A stretch of DNA of 64,000 nt. Origin: Oceanobacillus polygoni (GTDB lineage: Bacteria; Bacillota; Bacilli; Bacillales; Amphibacillaceae). Made by a program: the position numbers and the translations under genes. Position 1 is the stretch's first letter, and the number at the start of each line of letters is the position of its first letter. Where the stretch lies: positions 146,867 to 210,866 of the forward strand of contig NZ_PIJY01000030.1 in NCBI RefSeq assembly GCF_008304605.1, given 5' to 3'. The notes under the pieces were generated by a model. It had not been told where the DNA came from, made no database searches, and worked only from the letters and a program-made list of their open reading frames with translations. This document shows, piece after piece, positions 39,078 to 48,362 of this stretch.

Positions 39078-39174
39078 CTATAACTGTACTATACCCTTTA
39101 AAGATAAATAAAAACAGCGTAAATAGCAATTAATATCGTGTTAATTAAAGAGAATTTTATATTTTTAACATTAA

Positions 39175-39206
39175 AATAAGAGACTGATACTATAAAATAT
39201 CAGCCT
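39175..39206 (-). terminator. Probable terminator between the accDA unit and pfkA
   Basis: GGCTGATA pairs with TATCAGTC (one G-U), followed by a TCTTATTTTAAT tail on the minus strand. It closes the transcript carrying accD-accA and the small ORF at 39235-39417. Confidence 0.7.
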
Positions 39207-39234
39207 CAACTAATACAGTTTATACGAGAAGGTT

Positions 39235-39417
39235 CTAAAAGTCGGTTAAAAATGACACATCGAGAGAGAGAGGAGCTTCAACTAATTGCCGGCACGTCCT
39301 ATGGGTAATGTAAATGTCACCACATCCTGTACAAGCACGCTGCTCACGTATTAACTGCATACGTTCCACCCGCCGTAGCTCTGCCGTCTCGAATCTCAAA
39401 AATGCTAGTGTCGGCAT
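39235..39417 (-). CDS. Possible small protein with CxxC...C motif between accA and pfkA (uncertain)
   Basis: I do not recognise this 60-codon frame. It starts at an ATG at 39417, has no good ribosome-binding site, and reads charged helical sequence (RFETAELRRVERMQLIREQ), then ACTGCGDIYITHRTC, a zinc-knuckle-like Cys pattern. The frame stays open for a further ~20 codons upstream of the ATG. It sits on the accDA strand, ~97 nt after accA, and a terminator follows 29 nt downstream. Composition is more GC-rich than the surrounding spacer. It could be a true small gene, a remnant, or chance in a structured spacer. Confidence 0.3.
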   Translation of the reverse strand: MPTLAFLRFETAELRRVERMQLIREQRACTGCGDIYITHRTCRQLVEAPLSLDVSFLTDF

Positions 39418-39513
39418 TACAACAAAGCTTTTCGATGGGATGAGAAATCTCCGCCCCAGGACATTGCGATTTTAGCCGGCCTTAGTCCTTTTTATCCTCC
39501 TATTGAACACATA

Positions 39514-40470
39514 CTATATGATTTCAAATTCACCCATTTGCTTATATTTTTCCCATCTCTTCTCGATTAATTCATCTTCTGTTGATGACTGAAGATTGGC
39601 TAGGGATTGCTTTAACACTTCATCCATATACGCTGCTTGCTGCTCCAAGTTACGATGTGCGCCGCCTTTTGGCTCTGGAATAATGTGGTCAACAATGCCT
39701 AATTTTTTCAAGTCATAGGATGTTATTTTCATTGTTTCTGCGGCACGCTGTGCAAGGCCTGCATCTTTCCATAAAAGCGCAGCGGCACCTTCGGGTGAAA
39801 TAACGGAGTACGTTGAGTTCTCAAGCATAAGAATACGGTCGCCAACACCAAGTGCAAGTGCCCCACCACTTCCACCTTCACCGATAACGATACAAACGAT
39901 TGGCACCGTTAACCCAGCCATTTCCATTAAATTCTTCGCTATTGCTTCGCTTTGCCCGCGTTCCTCAGCAGCTCTGCCTGGATAAGCTCCCTTTGTGTCG
40001 ATAAAGCAAATGATTGGACGATTGAATTTCTCTGCTTGTTTCATATGGCGCAACGCTTTTCGATATCCTTCTGGATGCGGCATCCCAAAGTTTCGACGAA
40101 TATTTTCTTTCGTATCTTTTCCACGCTGATGTCCAATAACCGTTACCGGCATTTCGTTATAATAAGCAATACCTGCCACAATTGCTTCGTCGTCTCCAAA
40201 AAAGCGATCACCATGAAATTCAATAAAATCGGTGAATAGCTTATCAATATAGTCCTTCGTCGTTGGGCGCATTGGATGACGAGCCATTTGTACACGATCC
40301 CAAGGTTTCAAATTGCCATAAATATCATTCTCTAGAATGGCAAGTCGCTTTTCCAACGTTTCAATTTCCGCTGTCAAATCAATCTCACTATTCTCTGTGA
40401 AATTCTTCAGTTCGTTTATTTTCTCTCTTAAATTTACGATTGGCTTTTCAAATTCAAGTATTTGATTCAC
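39514..40470 (-). CDS. accA: Acetyl-CoA carboxylase carboxyltransferase subunit alpha
   Basis: With AccD it transfers CO2 from biotin-carrier protein to acetyl-CoA, the first step of fatty-acid synthesis. The 318 residues have a helical N-terminus and a crotonase-fold core with [26 protein letters not shown] (here named only by its ends GHQRGKD and MPHPEGYRK) and [15 protein letters not shown] near 205-219. It starts one base after the accD stop, so the two are translationally linked. Confidence 0.97.
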   Translation of the reverse strand: MNQILEFEKPIVNLREKINELKNFTENSEIDLTAEIETLEKRLAILENDIYGNLKPWDRVQMARHPMRPTTKDYIDKLFTDFIEFHGDRFFGDDEAIVAGIAYYNEMPVTVIGHQRGKDTKENIRRNFGMPHPEGYRKALRHMKQAEKFNRPIICFIDTKGAYPGRAAEERGQSEAIAKNLMEMAGLTVPIVCIVIGEGGSGGALALGVGDRILMLENSTYSVISPEGAAALLWKDAGLAQRAAETMKITSYDLKKLGIVDHIIPEPKGGAHRNLEQQAAYMDEVLKQSLANLQSSTEDELIEKRWEKYKQMGEFEII

Positions 40471-40471
40471 T

Positions 40472-41326
40472 TTATTTCACTTCCCTTCTGTGCATGGCAA
40501 CCAGCTTGGAAAGCAATTCTTTCATGTCATGGCGGTGGATTACTTTATCTAATTGACCATGTTTTAATTGAAATTCTGCAGTTTGGAAGTCGTCCGGTAA
40601 TTTTTCACGAATTGTCTGTTCAATAATTCTTCTTCCCGCAAACCCAATTAATGCGCCCGGTTCTGCGAAATTATAATCTCCGATGGAAGCAAAGCTCGCG
40701 GAGACACCACCAGTCGTTGGGTGAGTCATGACAGAAATCATTAATCCACCTGCATCACTGAACCGTTTAATGGCAATCGACGTTTTTGCCATTTGCATTA
40801 AACTCAGTACGCCTTCTTGCATCCGAGCACCACCAGAAGCAGTAAAAATAATAAAGGGGATCGATTCTTCTTTCGCATTTTCAATAGCACGGGCAATTTT
40901 CTCACCCATCGCAGATCCCATACTTCCCATACGGAAACTAGAATCCATCACAGCAAAAGCAACCGGATGATCGGCAATCGTACCTTTACCAGTAACTACT
41001 CCTTCATTTAATGCTGTTTTCTCACGATCCTTCGCAATCTTCTCTTCATAACCAGGAAATCCGAGCGGGTTCCCTGAAGTTATACCCTTGTCCCATTCTT
41101 GAAAGCTTCCTTCATCAAATAAACTATCAATCCGCTCCCATGCTGTCATTGGATGATGATAGCCACAATTTGGACAAACACTCAAGGACTTCTTCATTTC
41201 TTTACGATAATATATTTTATTACAACCACGGCATTTTTGCATAAGCCCTTCGGGAACATCAATTTTTGATTGTTCACTTGGAAGGCTTGCGTACTTTCTT
41301 CTCTTGCTAAAAAGGTCTTTAAGCAA
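40472..41326 (-). CDS. accD: Acetyl-CoA carboxylase carboxyltransferase subunit beta
   Basis: This is the beta half of the carboxyltransferase. The 284 residues include an N-terminal four-Cys zinc finger (C32, C35, C51, C54: KCRGC and VCPNC) and a crotonase-type core with [18 protein letters not shown] and the oxyanion-hole glycines of [24 protein letters not shown] precedes the gene. It is the first gene of accDA, with a possible promoter at 41385-41413. Confidence 0.97.
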   Translation of the reverse strand: MLKDLFSKRRKYASLPSEQSKIDVPEGLMQKCRGCNKIYYRKEMKKSLSVCPNCGYHHPMTAWERIDSLFDEGSFQEWDKGITSGNPLGFPGYEEKIAKDREKTALNEGVVTGKGTIADHPVAFAVMDSSFRMGSMGSAMGEKIARAIENAKEESIPFIIFTASGGARMQEGVLSLMQMAKTSIAIKRFSDAGGLMISVMTHPTTGGVSASFASIGDYNFAEPGALIGFAGRRIIEQTIREKLPDDFQTAEFQLKHGQLDKVIHRHDMKELLSKLVAMHRREVK

Positions 41327-41384
41327 GGTAATTCCCCCTTCACAACTTACATCAACAGAATAGTATGTACCTTTTTAAATTCAT

Positions 41385-41413
41385 TTTATACATCATAACG
41401 GCTTCTATTTAAA
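41385..41413 (-). promoter_or_regulatory. Possible promoter of accDA
   Basis: TTTAAA (41408-41413), a 17-nt spacer and TATAAA (41385-41390). The -35 is poor. It lies after the terminator of the upstream regulator gene, where a promoter is needed. Confidence 0.4.
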
Positions 41414-41422
41414 AAGAGTGTC

Positions 41423-41456
41423 AAAAACAGTCGAGGAAAAAATATTCCCTCAACTG
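41423..41456 (-). terminator. Intrinsic terminator overlapping the end of the FadR-family gene
   Basis: CAGTTGAGG pairs with CCTCGACTG, followed by TTTTT on the minus strand. The stop codon TGA of the regulator lies in the left arm. Confidence 0.88.
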
Positions 41457-42073
41457 CTCACCTGAACTTCACTTGAAAATAATGGATCAATGGATGAATA
41501 ATCCCTTTCACTATACAGCTTAAGTAAAGAATAATAGAAGGATTCCTCAAAACGGTATACACAAACAGCGTGTGAAAACTCATCCATTAATGTCCATATT
41601 TTCATTAACAATAGATTCTCCGTTTTCTCAAATAAATATTTAAAAAAGCTACGGTGTTTTGTAAGTGCATCACTACTATTTGCTTCAAGTATTGTTTTCA
41701 GTTCCTGTATATCAGGTGCACTGATTCGTCCAAAGGCTAGCTTTGCTGCTTCCTTTTCCATGATTTTCTTCGTAAAGGTCAAATCATCTTTCATATTATT
41801 TTGCCTTAGAATAAAGGATGATAGTAACTCTACTGTTTGAAAGGAACGGTATTCCCTTAAGTAGGTCCCTTCTCCATGTCTCGTTTCAACAAGTCCGATA
41901 AGCTCTAACGCTCGTAATGCTTCCCTTACAGATGATCTACCGGCTTTCAACCTTTCGGAAAGCTCTCGTTCTGATGGAAGCTTGTCTCCTGGATTTAGAT
42001 TGTTTTTCTCAATATATCGTTGTAATTCCTTAATTACTCCCTGATATACCTTTTGTTCGATTGAAAAGGACAA
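41450..42073 (-). CDS. GntR-family transcriptional regulator, FadR subfamily
   Basis: This 207-residue regulator has an N-terminal winged helix (about 8-75) with the GntR signature PGDKLPSERELSERLKAGRS and SVREALRALELIGLVETRHGEGTYL. The smaller helical C-terminal domain (~85-205) is of FCD/FadR type, shorter than classical FCD domains. The ligand is unknown. The start is probably the TTG at 42073, with GGAG 8 nt upstream. A GTG at 42082 has only a 4-nt spacer. It is 28 nt downstream of malic enzyme and followed by a terminator, so the two form an operon. A perfect FadR-like palindrome lies in their shared leader, suggesting control of malic enzyme and itself. Confidence 0.88.
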   Translation of the reverse strand: MSFSIEQKVYQGVIKELQRYIEKNNLNPGDKLPSERELSERLKAGRSSVREALRALELIGLVETRHGEGTYLREYRSFQTVELLSSFILRQNNMKDDLTFTKKIMEKEAAKLAFGRISAPDIQELKTILEANSSDALTKHRSFFKYLFEKTENLLLMKIWTLMDEFSHAVCVYRFEESFYYSLLKLYSERDYSSIDPLFSSEVQVSS

Positions 42074-42101
42074 AAATAACACTCCACTCCTAGGAAACCG
42101 G

Positions 42102-43337
42102 TTATTGTTTAGATCCGGTTAATCTTCGCGTTTTCTCAGCTACTTCATTCGGGTCTACCTTGATTCGAGCAACCCCTGAGTCCATCGCAGCCTTTGCGAC
42201 ATCTGCTGCAACTAGTGGAGCAACACGAGTATCAAAAGGTGACGGAATCACGTAATCCTCTGTAATTTCATTTTCTGCAATAAGGGATGCAATTGCTTTT
42301 GCAGCTGCAACCTTCATTCGTTCATTAATTCTTGTCGCCCTTACATCTAACGCACCACGGAATATCCCAGGAAATGCTAGAACATTGTTAACTTGATTTG
42401 GAAAATCCGATCTACCAGTACCAACAACACGTGCACCAGCTGCTTTTGCATCCTCAGGCAAAATTTCCGGATCAGGATTTGCCATTGCAAAAATAATGGC
42501 ATCTTTGTTCATTTTAGAAACCATTTCCTTCGTAAGTGCGCCACCAACAGATACACCAATAAAGACATCGGCACCTTCTAGAACTTCCTCCAGTGATCCC
42601 TCTACTTTATTTATATTTGTAAATTTGGCAACTCTATCTTTAACGCTATTCATTCCGTAAGTTCTACCTTCAAAAATAGCACCTTTTGAGTCACACATAA
42701 TCATGTCCCTTACACCGAAGCTCTCTAACAGGCGGATAATTGCAATGCCGGCTGCACCTGCACCATTTGCAACAACTTTGATTTCAGAGAATTCCTTTCC
42801 AACTAGCTTCAATGCATTGATTAAGCCTGCAACCGTCACGATTGCTGTTCCATGCTGGTCATCATGGAAAATAGGAATGTTCGTTTCGTCTTTTAAACGT
42901 TCTTCAATAATAAAGCAATTTGGTGCTGCAATATCTTCTAAGTTAACGCCACCAAATGTTGGTTCTAACAATTTTACAGTTTGGACAATTTGATCTACAT
43001 CATGTGTTGCGAGACAAATTGGAAATGCATCTACACCTGCAAATCCTTTAAATAACACAGCTTTCCCTTCCATTACCGGCATTGCAGCTTCAGGCCCGAT
43101 GTTACCAAGACCTAACACGGCTGAACCATCACTTACGACGGCAACCATATTCCCTTTCATCGTATAATCATAGACTCGATCGTTACTTTCATGAATCTCT
43201 TTACAAGGTTCTGCTACGCCAGGGGAGTATGCTAAACTTAAATCTGCTGCATTATTAACAGAAACCTTCGATTGAATCTCCAATTTCCCTTGTTTTACCC
43301 TATGCATATGTAACGCTTCATCTCTCAAGCTTGCCAT
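42102..43337 (-). CDS. NAD(P)-dependent malic enzyme (YtsJ-like)
   Basis: It decarboxylates malate to pyruvate, making NAD(P)H. The 411 residues are the short bacterial type. The N-terminal domain contains the Tyr/Lys region ([25 protein letters not shown]) and metal ligands in EDIAAPNCF and [12 protein letters not shown]. The Rossmann domain contains GAGAAGIA and [20 protein letters not shown] precedes the ATG. It is the first gene of an operon with the FadR-type regulator, placed between dnaE and accDA. It may link TCA intermediates to pyruvate and NADPH for fatty-acid synthesis, which is inference. Confidence 0.95.
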   Translation of the reverse strand: MASLRDEALHMHRVKQGKLEIQSKVSVNNAADLSLAYSPGVAEPCKEIHESNDRVYDYTMKGNMVAVVSDGSAVLGLGNIGPEAAMPVMEGKAVLFKGFAGVDAFPICLATHDVDQIVQTVKLLEPTFGGVNLEDIAAPNCFIIEERLKDETNIPIFHDDQHGTAIVTVAGLINALKLVGKEFSEIKVVANGAGAAGIAIIRLLESFGVRDMIMCDSKGAIFEGRTYGMNSVKDRVAKFTNINKVEGSLEEVLEGADVFIGVSVGGALTKEMVSKMNKDAIIFAMANPDPEILPEDAKAAGARVVGTGRSDFPNQVNNVLAFPGIFRGALDVRATRINERMKVAAAKAIASLIAENEITEDYVIPSPFDTRVAPLVAADVAKAAMDSGVARIKVDPNEVAEKTRRLTGSKQ

Positions 43338-43483
43338 TTTTAATTACTCTCTCCTTTTGATGTAGAAATTGTATTATATCCTCTGTATCTCTTGTTGTAT
43401 GATGGTTCAAACAAACATGTCCAGCTAAAAATAAAGTAGAATAATTGCAGTTCATAGCTTGCTGGAATTTGTTTGAGTTACTA

Positions 43484-43496
43484 GTGGTCAGACCAC
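43484..43496. promoter_or_regulatory. Palindromic operator GTGGTC-A-GACCAC in the malic enzyme leader
   Basis: This is a perfect 13-bp palindrome whose core TGGTCAGACCA has the TGGTNNNACCA form used by FadR-type GntR regulators. It begins 14 nt downstream of the -10 box, so it would overlap about +7 to +20 of the transcript. The FadR-subfamily gene is the second gene of the same operon. Confidence 0.65.
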
Positions 43497-43509
43497 CAAT
43501 AACTCCTCT

Positions 43510-43537
43510 ATTATAACAGATGCATCTCACCTGTAAA
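43510..43537 (-). promoter_or_regulatory. Sigma-A promoter of the malic enzyme-regulator operon
   Basis: TTTACA (43532-43537), a 16-nt spacer and TATAAT (43510-43515) on the minus strand, followed at once by the palindromic operator. The interval 43538-43684 towards dnaE holds no gene and no clear terminator that I can see. Confidence 0.75.
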
Positions 43538-43684
43538 GTGATAGCTAATCCCTCATGATCGTAATTAATGCAGCGTTTGGAACAAGCTAAGCATGGAAAC
43601 GATGTACATTGGTATCACATAAATAACACGTAGCAAGCAGCACGAGTTTCAATGCGAAAGACAGGTTAAAATTATCAAACTACT

Positions 43685-46600
43685 TTAAACTTCTCGATTT
43701 TGCAAAACAACATTTCCACTTCCAAAATAACGATTTAGCTCTTTCAAGCAATGATTGTCTGGATATAGTCGATAAGTGTTTGCTAGCCGATAAGATTGCT
43801 TCTTTTGACCATCGTATATGATGACCAGCGCGCCACCTGGATAGCGTTCTGCCACCTTCTCAATGATTTGCAGTGCTTGCTGATTCGTCATGTTTTCCAC
43901 TTTAATAAATAGACGTTGTTCATAATCTGACTGTAATGCTTCTTGATGAAACGGTTTGACAGAATTGATCACCATCTGTAGCTTATTATTCCTAGACTCT
44001 ACTTTCCCTTCTAGACTAACGAGCATCTCCTCTTGCAGCCAGGAGCTTATCTCTCTATATACATCCGGAAAAATAACTGCTTCCATTTCCGTTTGCTCAT
44101 CATCAATCGTCAGAAATGCCATTTTATCTCCCCGTTTTGTGCGAATAACTCGAATCGCTTGAATGATTACCGTTACGTTTAAATTTCGCTTTCCAATCAT
44201 TTTAGCCGCTTGTCCAAGTGAGACTTGACCATTAACTCGCAGCTGCTTCCGATATTCCTTTAAGGGGTGACTTGAGACATACATGCCAAGAAGCTCTTTT
44301 TCATCTGCTAATTTCTTAACTTGACTAAAATCATCAATCTCGACGTACTCGGCATCGAGCTCGATTTGGTCCTGGAAAAGATTAGACCCGCCTTGAAATT
44401 CTTTAAATAGCTCTCCTTGCTCCATTGCCTGCTCAATGGAAGATAGTAAGCTTGCACGATTGGGATACGTTTCATCAAATGCTCCAACCAAAATAAGATT
44501 TTCAATTGTTTTTCGATTAACAAGCTTTGATGACGTACGAAGGCAGAAGTCAAATAAATTTTTAAATGGACCCGATTTTCGCGCTCGAATAATCTCGCCA
44601 ATTGCTTGGTTACCTAGCGATTTGATAGAAGAAAGCCCCATACGAACGCGTTTTTCCTCCACACTGTATTTGCCATAGCTTCGATTGATATGAGGTGGCA
44701 ATACTTCAAGCCCTAATGCTTTAAGTTCTTGCGTGTAAAGATGTAGCTTATCGTATTGACTTCGTGAAGCACTTAATAATTCCGCAAAAAAGCTTGCTGG
44801 GTAATGTGCTTTTAAAAAGGCAAGCTGATAGGAAATTTTACTATAAGCAACGGCATGACTTCTTGGGAAACCATAATTTGAAAATTTAACGATCCAGCTA
44901 AAAATCTCTTCTGCAACACTTAGCTTGTAGCCATTGTTTAGGCAACCTTGAATGAATGCTTCTTTTTGTGCATCCATAACAGCTTGCTTCTTTTTACTAA
45001 CAGCCCGACGCAGCATATCAGCCTCACCAAATGTAAACCCTGCAATCCGATTTGCTATTTGCATAATTTGTTCTTGATAAACAAGTACACCAAAAGTATG
45101 CGCGAGGATTGGCTTTAAATCAGGGTGTGGGTATGTCACTTCTTCCTTTCCATGCTTCCGCGCAATATATACCGGAATAAAATCCATTGGGCCTGGACGA
45201 TATAGAGCATTAACTGCAACAATATCTTCAAAACGGCTAGGCATAAGTTCAGTAAGCACCTGTTTCATCCCTTGTGATTCAAGTTGAAACACACCATTTG
45301 TTTGTCCGCTTCGCAATAATTCATAGGTCCTCGCATCGTCCTCAGGAATTTCCTCAAGTGTAATCGGTTTAGCACCTGTATAGGTTATCGACTGAATAAC
45401 CTTCTCCAATAAGGTTAAATTCCGTAGTCCAAGGAAATCCATTTTTAGTAACCCTATTGCTTCTAAATCGTTCATTGGAAATTGAGTAAGATGTGTATCG
45501 TTTGCACCTACTGTTAAAGGAACATGCTCTATTAACGGTTTCTCACTAATAACCACTCCGGCTGCATGGGTTGAGATATGCCGTGGCAGTCCTTCGAGTA
45601 TCACAGCGACAGCAAATAAAAGTTTTAATTTAGGGGATGTTTTTACATAACGATACAATTCTTCCGATTCCTTTACGAGTTCTGCAATCCGTTTCGTTGA
45701 CTGTAGTGGAATTTCCCGCAAAATAAAGTTAGCATCCTGCCCGTCAACATCCATCGTTTTTATTAATTCTCTAATTAACGACCGGGCTGCAAAGGTACCA
45801 AATGTAATGATTTGTGCAACATGTTCTGCCCCGTATTTCTCCTGGACATACGCAATAACTTCATCACGCCTGGCATCTGAAAAATCGACGTCAATATCCG
45901 GCATGGTTCGCCGTTCTGGATTTAGAAAACGTTCAAATAAAAGACCGTATTCCATTGGATCAACATCTGTAATACCAAGTATATAAGCAACAATCGATCC
46001 TGCCGAGGACCCCCTTCCCGGCCCGACAACAATCTGATTTGCTTTCGCATATCCAATAAAGTCTGCTACAATCAGAAAATAATCGCTAAACTTCATAGAT
46101 TGAATCACATGGAGCTCATAGGAAAGGCGTTCTTTCATTGCCTCAGTTACTGTTTGATACCTTTCCTCAACTTTTTCCCAGCATAATTTTTCTAAGTAAT
46201 TATCTGCATTTGTTTCTTCTGGTACAGGAAAAGATGGCAGCAGACGCTGTTCAAAATCGATCACAACGTTACACTTACCTGTAATCGCTACTGTCTCCTC
46301 AAGCACCTCTGGCCAGATGGATCCAAAGTATGCTTCCATCTCCGATTCGGAACGAAGATGTCTATTTTTAATGGTGGAATCCGTAATCTTCATTCCCCAC
46401 TGATTTCCCGTTTTCATTGCTTGGAGACAATCAAACGCAATTGCATCCTTTTCTTCAAGATAAACGACATCATTAATCGCTGTAACAGGAACATCGGATG
46501 CTTCATGGAATGCTTTTACTAATGCAAAAATTGCCTCGTCTTTCTCTTGTATTCCAAGGTAAAAGTCACCTTCAGCAAATAATGCCTGCCATTGCTTGAA

Positions 46601-47032
46601 ATAGCCTACAATATCCGTATGTTGATGTTGAAAAAGATGCGTTATTTTCAAATGATTGACTGGTACAACGCAGATTAATTCGCCAGCTACTTCTTGTAAG
46701 GCATTTAGCTTCATGCCATCCATAGACTCCTGCTGAATCGCTGTGCTTAGTTTAATCAACTGTTGGTAACCAGCATTATTTTTCGCTAATAAGATGCATG
46801 GAATGATTTCTTCCTCATTGTCCAGTATACGCATGGACATGCCGATAATCGGTTTGATTCCATAGCTCTTACATGCGCGATAGAATGGAATGACTCCATA
46901 CAGCACTTCTTCATCCGTTAATGCAAGCGCATTAAAATTCAATTCTTGTGCTCGCTCGACCAATTTAGGAATCGTTATCGTACTATTCATCAAACTATAG
47001 CCGCTTTTAACTTGTAAATGTGTGTATGACAT
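43685..47032 (-). CDS. dnaE: DNA polymerase III subunit alpha, DnaE type
   Basis: This is the second replicative polymerase of low-GC Gram-positives, which extends RNA primers before PolC takes over. The 1115-residue length equals that of B. subtilis DnaE. It contains an N-terminal PHP domain (degenerate start, HLQVKSGYSLMNS), the palm with catalytic Asp in PDIDVDFSDARRDEV (~400), GRGSSAGSIVAYILGIT, a fingers/helix-hairpin-helix region and a C-terminal OB domain (~960-1040). It lacks an inserted proofreading exonuclease, as expected. The start is the ATG at 47032 (MSYTHLQ). An ATG at 47062 has no support. It is divergent from the ytrHI genes. Confidence 0.96.
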   Translation of the reverse strand: MSYTHLQVKSGYSLMNSTITIPKLVERAQELNFNALALTDEEVLYGVIPFYRACKSYGIKPIIGMSMRILDNEEEIIPCILLAKNNAGYQQLIKLSTAIQQESMDGMKLNALQEVAGELICVVPVNHLKITHLFQHQHTDIVGYFKQWQALFAEGDFYLGIQEKDEAIFALVKAFHEASDVPVTAINDVVYLEEKDAIAFDCLQAMKTGNQWGMKITDSTIKNRHLRSESEMEAYFGSIWPEVLEETVAITGKCNVVIDFEQRLLPSFPVPEETNADNYLEKLCWEKVEERYQTVTEAMKERLSYELHVIQSMKFSDYFLIVADFIGYAKANQIVVGPGRGSSAGSIVAYILGITDVDPMEYGLLFERFLNPERRTMPDIDVDFSDARRDEVIAYVQEKYGAEHVAQIITFGTFAARSLIRELIKTMDVDGQDANFILREIPLQSTKRIAELVKESEELYRYVKTSPKLKLLFAVAVILEGLPRHISTHAAGVVISEKPLIEHVPLTVGANDTHLTQFPMNDLEAIGLLKMDFLGLRNLTLLEKVIQSITYTGAKPITLEEIPEDDARTYELLRSGQTNGVFQLESQGMKQVLTELMPSRFEDIVAVNALYRPGPMDFIPVYIARKHGKEEVTYPHPDLKPILAHTFGVLVYQEQIMQIANRIAGFTFGEADMLRRAVSKKKQAVMDAQKEAFIQGCLNNGYKLSVAEEIFSWIVKFSNYGFPRSHAVAYSKISYQLAFLKAHYPASFFAELLSASRSQYDKLHLYTQELKALGLEVLPPHINRSYGKYSVEEKRVRMGLSSIKSLGNQAIGEIIRARKSGPFKNLFDFCLRTSSKLVNRKTIENLILVGAFDETYPNRASLLSSIEQAMEQGELFKEFQGGSNLFQDQIELDAEYVEIDDFSQVKKLADEKELLGMYVSSHPLKEYRKQLRVNGQVSLGQAAKMIGKRNLNVTVIIQAIRVIRTKRGDKMAFLTIDDEQTEMEAVIFPDVYREISSWLQEEMLVSLEGKVESRNNKLQMVINSVKPFHQEALQSDYEQRLFIKVENMTNQQALQIIEKVAERYPGGALVIIYDGQKKQSYRLANTYRLYPDNHCLKELNRYFGSGNVVLQNREV

Positions 47033-47111
47033 ACTATCCCGCCTTTTCTTTCTATATATCATTATAACAACCTATTTCGAACATGCATACGCTTTTGCAT
47101 TCTTTTTCTTT

Positions 47112-47140
47112 GCATAACTCGTCCGAGGCGGTCATAAAAT
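47112..47140 (+). promoter_or_regulatory. Sigma-E-type promoter of ytrH-ytrI
   Basis: GCATAAC (47112-47118), a 14-nt spacer and CATAAAAT (47133-47140) closely follow the mother-cell sigma-E pattern (KHATAHT-N14-CATACAHT). B. subtilis ytrHI is a sigma-E operon. Confidence 0.75.
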
Positions 47141-47175
47141 GTATAGACTATGCCTCAGGAAGGAGTGCATAAACA

Positions 47176-47508
47176 ATGGAAGAACGGTTTTTTGCTGCAT
47201 TTATTTCATGTTTTTTTATTGCTCTCGGTGTCATCATTGGAGGATCTTTTATCGGCAGTATTGGTGATTTCGCAACGGGCGATGCCCCACTTACATCGAT
47301 GGGGCGAATAGCTGACCGTTTGCGAATTTGGGCTATTGTTGCGGCAATTGGAGGTACCTTTGATGCGATTGCAAACTTTGAAAAGGGATTAACAGATGGT
47401 TCTACAATCGATTTCGTGAAGCAAGTTTTACTAATCTTATCTGCAATGGGTGGCGTGAAAACTGGAATCATCATTATTGATTGGTTTTTACAAAAGGAGA
47501 GTCCTTAA
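47176..47508 (+). CDS. ytrH: Sporulation membrane protein YtrH
   Basis: This 110-residue protein has three hydrophobic segments (about 6-28, 55-70 and 80-103). It has the YtrH motifs GGSFIGSIGDFATGDAP and SMGRIADRLRIWAIVAAIGG. It is needed for normal spore development in Bacillus, expressed in the mother cell; the mechanism is unknown. AAGGAGTG precedes the ATG, and a sigma-E-type promoter lies just upstream. The last base of its stop is the first base of the ytrI start. Confidence 0.92.
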   Translation: MEERFFAAFISCFFIALGVIIGGSFIGSIGDFATGDAPLTSMGRIADRLRIWAIVAAIGGTFDAIANFEKGLTDGSTIDFVKQVLLILSAMGGVKTGIIIIDWFLQKESP

Positions 47509-48011
47509 TGCATATTCCACCATATCATAAAAAACCTACCTGGCAGCTTTTTTTCACAGGTGCATTCGTTGGGGGGATTATTGCATACTTCATCCTTATT
47601 TATATGTACGGTACGATGTACGAGGAGTTGTTAGGGGAAAACCTTGAACTAACATCGCAAGTAAATGACCTGAAAGAACAGAATGAAGCACTTTTAAAAG
47701 ATAAGGAAGATTTAAGTGAAAAATCCGAACAACCATCAACCGTGAACTCCATTTCAGTTACGATTGTTGAGGGGGATAGATTAAAGCTAGATCGGCTTAT
47801 TGAACATCAGTTGGAAGAGATGATTAAGGAACAAATTAGTCATGTAATCGGACAAGAAATTGCGATTATTGATAAAAGTGATCGATTGCTTCAATCCACA
47901 ATAGAGAATAAAGCATTTACCATTGATGATTTCACCTATTATTTTCAGGTAAAAAAATTAGTGATTACATCGGACTTAAAAATAGAGGTAATCCCTCAAT
48001 TATCAAATTAA
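47508..48011 (+). CDS. ytrI: Sporulation membrane protein YtrI
   Basis: This 167-residue protein has one transmembrane helix at about 15-35 (FFTGAFVGGIIAYFILIYMYG), then a coiled-coil segment (~40-75, LTSQVNDLKEQNEALLKD) and a C-terminal soluble domain. It is partnered with YtrH in sporulation. The start is the ATG at 47508, overlapping the ytrH stop (TAATG), with GGAGAG upstream. An ORF opening at 47481 runs through the end of ytrH and is rejected. Confidence 0.9.
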   Translation: MHIPPYHKKPTWQLFFTGAFVGGIIAYFILIYMYGTMYEELLGENLELTSQVNDLKEQNEALLKDKEDLSEKSEQPSTVNSISVTIVEGDRLKLDRLIEHQLEEMIKEQISHVIGQEIAIIDKSDRLLQSTIENKAFTIDDFTYYFQVKKLVITSDLKIEVIPQLSN

Positions 48012-48120
48012 TTTGTATTTTTCGTGACACATCTAACAATTGTATAGATTTCCCTGGTCACTTATCATAGAATAGTAATGAAAGCAGTTACATTTTAAAT
48101 GTTGAAGGGAGTCGATGTCC

Positions 48121-48318
48121 GTGTTGCCCATCAATTTAAGACGAATACGTGATGAAAAAATGAATCAATTACGAAAAGGACAAAATGCATACGCTGAAAC
48201 GGAGGAGCTTGTCCGATTAATGAAACGAGCAATTGAAAAAGAAAACATGCCTGTCCAATGCGATGCAACAAATTCTGGTTGTTGGTTTATCCCATTGTCA
48301 ACTAGTAAAACGAGCTAA
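48121..48318 (+). CDS. Small conserved protein of unknown function downstream of ytrI
   Basis: This soluble 65-residue protein starts at the GTG at 48121, 9 nt after GGGAG. An ATG at 48115 lies too close to that site. The sequence begins LPINLRRIRDEKMNQLRKGQNA and is basic and helical, with two Cys near the end (PVQCDATNSGCWF). B. subtilis has a small gene (ytzJ) in this neighbourhood that may correspond, but I am not sure enough to use the symbol. No function can be inferred. Confidence 0.65.
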   Translation: MLPINLRRIRDEKMNQLRKGQNAYAETEELVRLMKRAIEKENMPVQCDATNSGCWFIPLSTSKTS

Positions 48319-48322
48319 ATTT

Positions 48323-48347
48323 GGAGACTGTCTTCAAGACAGCCTCC
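48323..48347. terminator. Strong hairpin between convergent genes
   Basis: GGAGACTGTCT and AGACAGCCTCC pair across TCA with one mismatch. It stands between the convergent small gene and nrnA and may stop transcription from both sides, though neither side has a long T run. Confidence 0.5.
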
Positions 48348-48362
48348 AGCATGGCATCTAAC

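Noticed and set aside
41355-41380. FapR-like site (TAGTATGTACC) in the accD leader
   Set aside because: Half of the palindrome is missing, and accDA is not a FapR target that I can confirm.
43318-43530. 70-codon minus-strand frame upstream of malic enzyme
   Set aside because: It overlaps the malic enzyme start, promoter region and operator. There is no ribosome-binding site or recognisable protein.
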